DNA of 64,000 bases from Eucommia ulmoides (taxonomy: Eukaryota > Streptophyta > Magnoliopsida > Garryales > Eucommiaceae): contig CM028333.1 in assembly GCA_016647705.1 (NCBI GenBank), positions 22,066,243 to 22,130,242 on the forward strand, read 5' to 3'. Below are positions 56,901 to 64,000 of the stretch, in pieces (within the stretch, counting starts at the first letter, position 1; each line of letters starts with the position of its first letter). The position numbers were made by a program, and so were the translations under genes. Below the pieces are notes generated by a model, which had not been told where the DNA came from, searched no databases, and saw only the letters and a list, made by a program, of their open reading frames with translations.

Positions 56901-57959
56901 TTTAGAATATACCCCTTAAAGGGAATGACTCATTAGGTCAGTAAGTATCACAAACAGAAAGATTACCTTGATTATCCAACAATGTACGTAACCGATATTA
57001 GTCTATGCATTCCAGCTTTGGAATTTCTACAAAATGGTCGACAACATTTCCAAAATATAAACTTTAAATGAACAAAAAATTATCATAATTTAGTGATCTT
57101 GTTCTTGTCCCCTTTGTCGTAATCTCTCAAGCTTTTACCTAGGGTGATGAGGATGTTCTTCACTTGGTTGATCGACAATACGTGAATTGATTTAGGAGGG
57201 ACCTCAATGAGACCGCTTTAACTACTTTTGCAAAACCTAAAGGCAATTAATCTAAATTTGGAAGTCTAGCTTTAAACTCAGAGGCAGGGCTCGAACATTG
57301 GAAACATATTATTCATCAAATTATCTTTGCTCAGCTTGCTAGACTTGCATTTTCCTCCTAGCTACCTATATTTCAGGGCTTGAGGGTTTATATTCCTATA
57401 TGCTCTGTATTTTTTCAAACCTTACAAAATTGATTTAGCCAAACTATGGACGAACATGTTTAAATTTACTAAAACAAGTATCTTTTCCACCAGGTATGAG
57501 TCGTGTGAGATTTTGAGTTTGATTGCTGACAAGCATGATTTAAATACAATTTTGAACGATGTCTCATGTTTTTTTTTTTTGCAAATTCTAATTCAATCCA
57601 AATCCATCAAGTTCTTGTACAGAAGATGTCTGAAGTTAATGAAAATCAACCCAAAGTAAGATAATAGAAGGAGACTCTTAAGCGAATGAATCTGTCTCAC
57701 CTTTTTATTTTTATTTTTACTTTTCTTTTCTTTCCTTTTTCTTTTCCACCTTTTTTGCACCGATGATTTTTCGCATAGTCGATGATTTTGTATCTTGCTA
57801 CGATCTCTGTAATTTTTTTTATGGCGCTCTTTCGTGTTTTCACTATGTTGGGGTCACACTTATCTTATTTTATCCTATTTTTCCCTCATCATATTGCAAT
57901 TTGAAGTCTGGATTTTTTTTTATTTTTTATTTATTTTTTGATAAAATAGAGGATCATGC

Positions 57960-59760
57960 TCACAAAATTGGTAAATAAATCATTTCATTAGGCAAGTTAT
58001 TTCTTTACAAAGTCGAAGTTTATAGGTTTTGAAAATACGTCGCCATCCATATCTTGGAGAATCAGTGCTCCACCACTCGAAGTTTTGTGGACTACGAAAG
58101 GCCTTCCCAATTGGGGGTGAATTCGCTTTTGGATTCATCATGGAATGAAAAACTTTTCTTCACCACAAGCTCACTTGCTCTGAAAATTCAAGGATGAACC
58201 CTTATGTTGTGACCTTTGGAAATTATTTGCTTGTAGCACTAATCATGGAAAATTATCGTAAGTCCCTTTTTATTAGTAAGAAAAAGATGGTATTACCTCT
58301 GTCGTATCCATTTAGTCTCATCAAGCTCAGCTTCATGAGCACTCTCAATAAGGGAATCTTAACTTTAACTGGGATCACCGCCTCCATCCCATAGACTAGA
58401 GAGTAGTGTATTGCCTCTTTAGAGGTTCGAATTGAAGTCTAGTAAGCTATTAGGGCATAGGGAAACATTATGTCCCACTCCTTATAGTTGTTGTTCATCT
58501 TCCGGAGGATCTTATTGATATTCTTATTTGTAGCTTCCACAACCCCATTACTTTTTAGGTGGTATGGTGCTGAATTTTGATGCTTGATTGCTGACAGATC
58601 TTGATATTTGAGCCTTTTAAATTCTTCTCATTGTCGGTGATAGGGCTTGCGACAAACTATACCTTGTTATGATATTGTCTTTGAGGAACTGGACTATTAT
58701 TTTTTGGGTCACCTGAGTTAGGAAGATCACCTCTACCCATTTTCTAAAATAGTCAATCACTATCAGAATGTAGCGATGACCGCTCAATGCCTTTGGGGTG
58801 ATTTCTCTAATGATATTTATTTCTCACATTGAGAAGGGCCACGGGAATGCGAAGAAATAGAGTTGCAAAGGAGGGATATGAATTTGATCGCCATGGATTT
58901 GGCATTCGCAGCATCTTCAAAAAAACTTAACTCAATCATTTGTTATTGCTTACCAAAAGTGACTAGTTCGCAAGATTTTCTTTGCAAGCATAAAACTACT
59001 CATGTGAGGCGCAACACATTCCCCCATGGACTTCCTTCATCAATTGGATGACTTCTTGTACTCCAACACATCTCAGTAGTTCTATGTCAGGAGAACGATT
59101 ATATAAAGTTTCTCCACTCAGAAAGAACTGACCAACTAATTTGCAGAGGGTTTTTCAATCTATACCGAATGCTTCTTTTGGATATTCCCAATTCTTTAGG
59201 ATGTTTTTTATATCAAGATACCACGGGTATTTATTGGGTTTGGCCTCAAGTTGGCATCAGTGGGTCGGTTGACATTGAACTCTAATAATTATAGAGATTA
59301 TGTTATCCTCTTCTCGGGTCAGGAAAATCATGGACACCAATGTAGCTAGGGCATCAACAAAATTATTCTAGAGCCTCGGGATGCTTTCAAATTTGATCAT
59401 CTTGAACTACTCACATAGCTCTGAGAGATGATTGTTATAAGTGACCAATGTTAGATCTCTTGTTGCGTATTTATCAATCACTTGGTTGATGAACTATTTT
59501 GAATCTCCATACACCAACATTTCTTTGATCTTCATATCGATGGCCAGTTGAAGTCGTAAAATGCATGTGTCATACTCAACTCGATTATTAGTGCTATGGA
59601 ACTTCAACTTACAAGCCACTGGATAATGTTGTTTTGTTGGAGAAACGAGAACTACTCCGATACCAGCTCCTCGAGAATTTACTGCTCCGTCAAAGTACAT
59701 CTTTCAGATTGTCTCCCCTTTTTCTCCTATCGCATAAAGATAAAACGACTATAAAATCAT
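57960..59760 (-). pseudogene. Tat-type RNase H and integrase, fossil
   Basis: RNase H at 59700-59494 begins MYFDGAVNSRGAGIGVVLVS and has NNRVEYDTCILRLQLAID, the pattern of the additional (archaeal-like) RNase H of Tat elements. Downstream on the minus strand are integrase remains: LVVIDYFRKWVEVIFLTQVT near 58690-58750, IKHQNSAPYHLKSNG and VVEATNKNINKILRKM near 58500-58590, and a C-terminal block with EFTPNWEGLS near 58100. Broken. Confidence 0.78.
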
Positions 59761-59829
59761 TGAGGGATTGTAAGTATTACTAATCGATCTTATGGTCTAA
59801 TTATAAGGTGAACATACGCTAAGCAAGGT

Positions 59830-61085
59830 TAATGGAGATGAGGTGTTACAACATCAAGAAATCGATATTGTGTAGAACCTTGACGCCGATAACCATGCTC
59901 AGGACCATCAATATTTTAATAGACATTATTTCAATCTTGGGAATATGAAATCTAATAGGCATATATAGATTTTGCAATGACAACATTGTAGACGATATTT
60001 ACATAAATTAGCTAGATGACTTCATAATGATTGATGAAAGTCAAGAAGTGTGCAAGTTGCAAATAATCATTTATAGACTAATGCAAAGATTTTCAAATTT
60101 GTAATATTAGTTTTTGACAAGGCAATTAAAATATTTTGACTATGTTAAGAACAAGGAATGATCCAAGTGTGTAGCTAACAGGGTGGATAAGAAGAAACTT
60201 CAAAATTTTAATAAAGGTTCTCCATAAGATTAAGAAAGAGCGCCCTTAATACTAGATAAAAAGGTCTATAAGATGGATCAAATGATGATTAAATTTTCAA
60301 ATCTTAGTACATAAAGTTGGCACAACAAATTACTAATGAGGATCTCTACTAGTCCGCCATGAAATTTGTCTCTTAATGGCGTGAGTCCAAAAGACTCTAG
60401 TGATGAGCGATACAATGAGTAGGATTCCATATACTTTGACAATTGTAAGTCTCATGTATCGTATGCTATGTACTAGAATTGATATTAGACACGTTGTTAG
60501 CTTGACTAGAAGATATCAATTACATTCACACTAAGAGTACTGAATGGTTTAGGATTATATCCTAAAGTACTTTGTAAGAACTAGGGATAGGTTTATGGAG
60601 TATGGAGAATGAGAACATCAGATTAATAGATTCGCGAAATCAAATTTCTAAATTCGGTATGAATGACTGTTAGTTTTTTGAGGATATATATATTTTGATA
60701 AATGGGGTCGTCAGTGAGAGAAGTTATGGATAAGATCTATAAATTCAAATTCTACTATCGAGGCCAAGTTCATAGTTGCATCAGATTCCACTAATGAAAG
60801 TATAAGGATTCAGAAGTTCATTAGATGAACTTGGTTCCTATCATTAAGTCATGATACCTTGGTATTGTTACAATCATGAGGCTATAGTCCAGGCTGTGGA
60901 ACCGAGATGTCATCGGTATCTGAACACCAGGAGCGATGTTTTGTTGTATTCATTGAAAGTTAATATATATCTAAATAGAGAGTACATACAATGGACAATG
61001 TGATAGATCCACTCATTAAGACCCTCTCTTTTAATAGTTAGTCGGATGAAGTATTAAATATTTTATCGGATTGACTATAGTTCTA
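59830..61085 (+). pseudogene. Copia RT/RNase H remnant, strongly decayed, fossil
   Basis: Plus-strand traces: SSDERYNE followed by SHVSYAMY and an HVVSLTRRYQLH-like stretch (60395-60530), ILKYFVRTRD near 60550-60590, then NSNSTIEAKFIVASDSTNES near 60740-60800 and TMDNVIDPLIKTLSF near 60990-61030. These correspond to the end of RT and RNase H in Ty1/copia. Upstream parts (59830-60390) are too decayed to order. It precedes a copia LTR at 61091. Broken, with many breaks; old. Confidence 0.65.
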
Positions 61086-61090
61086 GTGGG

Positions 61091-61650
61091 ATATTATTGA
61101 TGAGCCCTATATACAATTCTAGGTGAGATTATTTCTAGTAATAATCTCAATTAAATATTAAATGGTATTTCGATATTATTATTTGATTATATTAATATTG
61201 TTGTACACCTTGGATATTAAGTTTAAGTGTCTTAGCTCTTTCATATGATTAAAAGGCAGAAATCAAAGATATTTTGTAACTTGATATTCTTAATTATTCC
61301 TACTTGGTGTTGGATTGATAAAAATTGGTCTTAAATAATCTAGGCTAGCTTGTTTAACTATTTTCTCTTTGAGAGTAGTGAATCTCAAACCATTAGTATG
61401 AGATACCAGAACAACCACAAGGGGACTTACTAGTGTAGAAAGGGACCGAACGTGATCATCTATGATATCTTATATGGTAACTTTGCTCAATATCAAAATA
61501 GAATGCCTAAGGTGTGATTGTATTTGTGATCTTTTGACTTAAGGTACTGTATCTTACATGTATGAATTTGTATTCTTTGATAATACTAAGTATTGTACTC
61601 AAGCCACGAGACTTCAAAGGTATTAATTAGGTATAGTAGGGGTATACATG
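61091..61650 (+). repeat. Copia 3' LTR, same family as 37705-38220, fossil
   Basis: Follows a short purine-rich AGTGGGATAT. It begins TATTGATGAGCCCTATATAC, corresponding to TGTTGGGGATAAGTCCTATA at 37705, and shares the block order listed there. The right limit is uncertain because the relative at 37705 diverges after TTCAAAG. Confidence 0.65.
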
Positions 61651-62275
61651 AAAATATAATGGGTATTGTGAGGCATACATAAAAATATAATAGTATGCAA
61701 GAAATGATCTATCACTCTCAGCAAAGAGAGATGTGTTATATGTGATTTAATATAATATAATTCACCCAAGCTTCTAGCCAGATTCTAATTGATGTTACAA
61801 GGAATTATATTTTCAATCAAATACATATGATTAAACTAGGATCTTTTACTATTACGTACCCTATCGGTCCTTTGGGGATCACTAATAGAGAGATTGTATA
61901 GTGCATAAAACATACGTGAGAAGGTTCTCTTGGTTAAATTCTTACCAACTGGACATGATTGTGATATATGGGTAGACGTGACTCATAGTTGGATGAAATG
62001 CCTTAGAAAGAAAGTATTTTCTTCTAAAAGGGCAAAATTAGAATTGCTCTAATTTTTATTGAATAATTAATTAGTAAATTCACCATTTGGTATGAACTTA
62101 CTGGGTTACACACTGCAAAATTGAAATCACAAAAGTCCTTGAAAAAGGAAAGGGTAGTAAAGCTGAAATTTAGAAGTTTAAGAGTTAAAGTGCAAAATAT
62201 GGAGAAAAAAAAGAGTCTACGTCCTTGGATAAATTTTATTCCACTTGGCCATCCACTTTAAGGTTGCTTTTGGGG
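61651..62275. other. Unassigned sequence after the copia LTR
   Basis: May be further LTR or the leader of an adjoining copia element. A short direct repeat, (G/C)ATACAT(G/A)AAAATATAAT, lies at 61642-61690. No gene seen. Confidence 0.3.
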
Positions 62276-62511
62276 TAAGGGATTTGGGAGAGGGATTTCC
62301 AAATACGTTTGTTTTAGGTGTCATTTACAAATCTATCAAATGAGAGATTTTTAGCTCATTTCTTCTGCCTTCCAGATCCGTCCACTATAGCCGATAATCA
62401 AATTACACGATCAAAATTCTTTGCCTAAAATAGTTATCCAAATAAAGAATTTGTAAATGATGAGATTTCAAAATCTAAGATTTTGAAATTCCATCATTTA
62501 CAAATCCCTTA
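62276..62511. mobile_element. MITE-like element with internal palindrome, 236 bp
   Basis: The inverted ends TAAGGGATTTG (62276-62286) and CAAATCCCTTA (62501-62511) match perfectly over 11 bases. A 55-bp near-perfect palindrome (62450-62504), centred on AAATCTAAGATTTT, overlaps the right end. The interior is AT-rich without coding. Superfamily (PIF/Harbinger or hAT) is undecided because no target duplication is clear. Confidence 0.5.
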
Positions 62512-62568
62512 CTATTCAGCCACTTGGTATTTTCATCCAAGCTCTAAAAATACATAATTATCTTACAT

Positions 62569-62936
62569 GCCATACACATGATAAGTATTTCATATTAAAC
62601 ATCCCTTACATTTCTATTCATATGTCAAATACATATTACAAGTTGTTAAGTGTTTTCTACCTCTCATATACATGCTAGGTCCTCCATTAAAAATATGCGG
62701 TTTTGTATGTCATATATATATTAAACATGTTGGTTTCAATCTGGCTCTTTCATGTCAAATATATGTTGTTTCTACTCCATCGTTTACATGTTATATTTAA
62801 CATAGTATGTCATACATATGCATTATTAAACTCAAATGCCCTTTTGCTTATCATATATATGTATTCCATTTTACATACCTACCTGTCACATACATGTTTG
62901 CTTCCTATTCATTTTTGCATGTCATATACATGTAAA
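62569..62936 (+). repeat. Periodic CATGTCATATACATG-like motif array
   Basis: Variants of CATGTCA(T/A)ATACATG occur near 62570, 62618, 62664, 62707, 62748, 62786, 62808, 62847, 62885 and 62920, mostly 35-48 bp apart, with TTT(C/G)(T/C)TTCC-like text between. The core is itself palindromic (CATGT...ACATG). Confidence 0.7.
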
Positions 62937-64000
62937 ATCGAAAAAGTTCACCGTAACTTGATAAGGAATATCCTTAAAGTAATTTTGAACTAAATCACTT
63001 TGAATTTAGATAGACTGGACTAAAACTGATTAAGTATCGTCTTCAAACTGGCATCTTGTAGTGCCTGACACTCTTTTCGAGCGTAACTAACCTCCGGATC
63101 CTTAAAAATCTCTATAAAATATCTTTCAAAAAGAGTCAATTTTTACTTAAAAATGTCAAAAAATGATTTCCATTTACAATCTGGTGACCTAGCACACCAA
63201 TGAAACCTAATGTTGGAGACACCTAAATTGTATTTTCAAAACTCGACGCGCCATAAAGCCCACTTTTTCCAAAAGTCAAACAATTATTTAAAAAATGTGA
63301 TGATCCTTTTCCATTTGATTTTAAAACAAATATCATTGCAAAAAAGGACCCAAACAAACGGAGGGCGAAGGGTGAAATTCGGGTAAAATCAGGGTACGTC
63401 ACCTAGGCTTGTCTTGTCTAAAATTTGTGAAGATGTGAACTTTATTTATTTATCCAATATCAATTTGATTATGGGTGAAATTTATCAAATGGAAATTTTC
63501 AATCAAGTCCTTGAAACTTTTTGAATTTCAGAGGAATCAATCATGTTGAACATAATATTTTGATGGACAATTAAAATTTGATGTTTTATTGAACTAATGT
63601 CGTTATTGAGTGATTTCAGATTAAAAGTTCCATATGTTGAAATGAAAAAACGAATGAGTCAAAAATATTAATCGTTGAAGAATTTATGGAGCGATCGTTG
63701 AAGAATCAAAGGAATTCAAGACGGGTGCAAGATAGAGATAATGAAGATGTTCAGAGCATTGAAGACGTTAAAGACATGCAGGTAAAAACAACTCATTACT
63801 TTTATACTCTTAATGTAACCCGAATTATGATCACGCACGACACTTTAAAATGAATAAACTTATATGCGTTTCGGTAATAAGTGATAAGTTTAAAGTCCTA
63901 AAATGGTTTTTTTAAAGTGTTAAATCATAAAAATATTTTTGGTAAAGTGTTTAAGTGAAAAAATGGTTTTACCACATAAAATAATGAGTTTTCTGGTCAA
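62937..64000. other. Unassigned AT-rich sequence to window end
   Basis: Phrases such as GGTGACCTAGCACACCAATG, CAAAACTCGACGCGCC and AAACGGAGGGCGAAGGGTGA resemble parts of Tat-type gypsy LTRs or leaders, but no boundary was found. 63640-63785 reads FMERSLKNQRNSRRVQD-like text in one frame and could be a coding scrap. No gene is called. Confidence 0.3.

Larger units (their letters stand above)
53347..59760 (-). mobile_element. Ty3/gypsy element of Tat (Ogre/Retand-like) type, 3' half, fossil
   Basis: On the minus strand: RNase H (59700-59494) and integrase down to about 57970, a long 3' untranslated region with three tandem arrays (55997-56900), a polypurine tract (rc of ATTGTCCCTCTTTC, 55671-55684) and a 3' LTR starting TGTAGACACCTCATTTTGTC at 55670. 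The order RNase H before integrase, the repeats before the 3' LTR and the TGTAGACACC start are Tat hallmarks. RT and upstream parts are missing, replaced by copia sequence at 59830. Broken, with many breaks. Confidence 0.78.

Overview
This is an AT-rich stretch of nuclear DNA from a flowering plant, most likely a eudicot. The evidence is an intact plant-type nuclear tRNA-Leu(CAG), a decayed plant-mobile-domain gene, a decayed Yellow Stripe-Like transporter fragment, and the usual plant mix of Mutator-like, hAT-like and Helitron-like DNA elements with Ty1/copia and Ty3/gypsy retroelements. I see no intact protein-coding host gene. The tRNA is the only gene that looks functional. Nearly everything else is layered transposon debris.

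Layout. 1-8289: right-hand part of a large Mutator-like element (MULE) with a dead mudrA-type transposase, a dead plant-mobile-domain (PMD) gene, three unidentified gene relics and a palindrome-rich right terminus. 8318-9813: Ty1/copia gag-protease fragment. 10946-12663: Pack-MULE with a perfect 9-bp target duplication carrying a YSL transporter fragment, preceded by a partial tandem duplication of its end. 13024-23804: a long unit bounded by ~280-bp inverted repeats. Inside it are a 2.08-kb solo LTR (duplication TGTTT), a GTTAACGTTAA motif array, a possible captured exon, an LTR whose primer-binding site sits in the loop of a ~91-bp hairpin, a 1.42-kb solo LTR (duplication AGTAT), and a 191-bp tandem repeat. 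24036-24116: tRNA-Leu(CAG). 24202-24604: Helitron-like sequence. 26167-27875: foldback MULE with ~800-bp arms, related to the MULE at the start of the window and carrying a PMD 3' end.

27876-37704: an old minus-strand Ty1/copia element interrupted twice, by a 694-bp hAT-like element and by a 5.7-kb Athila/Tat-like LARD that has both LTRs, a tRNA-Asp primer-binding site and only gag remnants. 38627-52597: two copies of one Ty1/copia family arranged head to head around a short U3 spacer. Both carry the same gypsy-type LTR at the same site, so about 5 kb forms a giant imperfect inverted repeat. 53347-59760: minus-strand Ty3/gypsy element of the Tat type with tandem repeats between its coding part and its 3' LTR. 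59830-61650: plus-strand copia remnant and LTR. 61650-64000: a small MITE-like palindromic element, a periodic CATGTCATATACATG-like array and unassigned sequence.

No cooperating gene system could be recognised. The best leads are structural: the PMD-bearing MULE and its foldback derivative, the hairpin around a primer-binding site, the 5-kb-arm inverted duplication, and several tandem arrays. Family calls rest on reading motifs by eye; no database search was possible.
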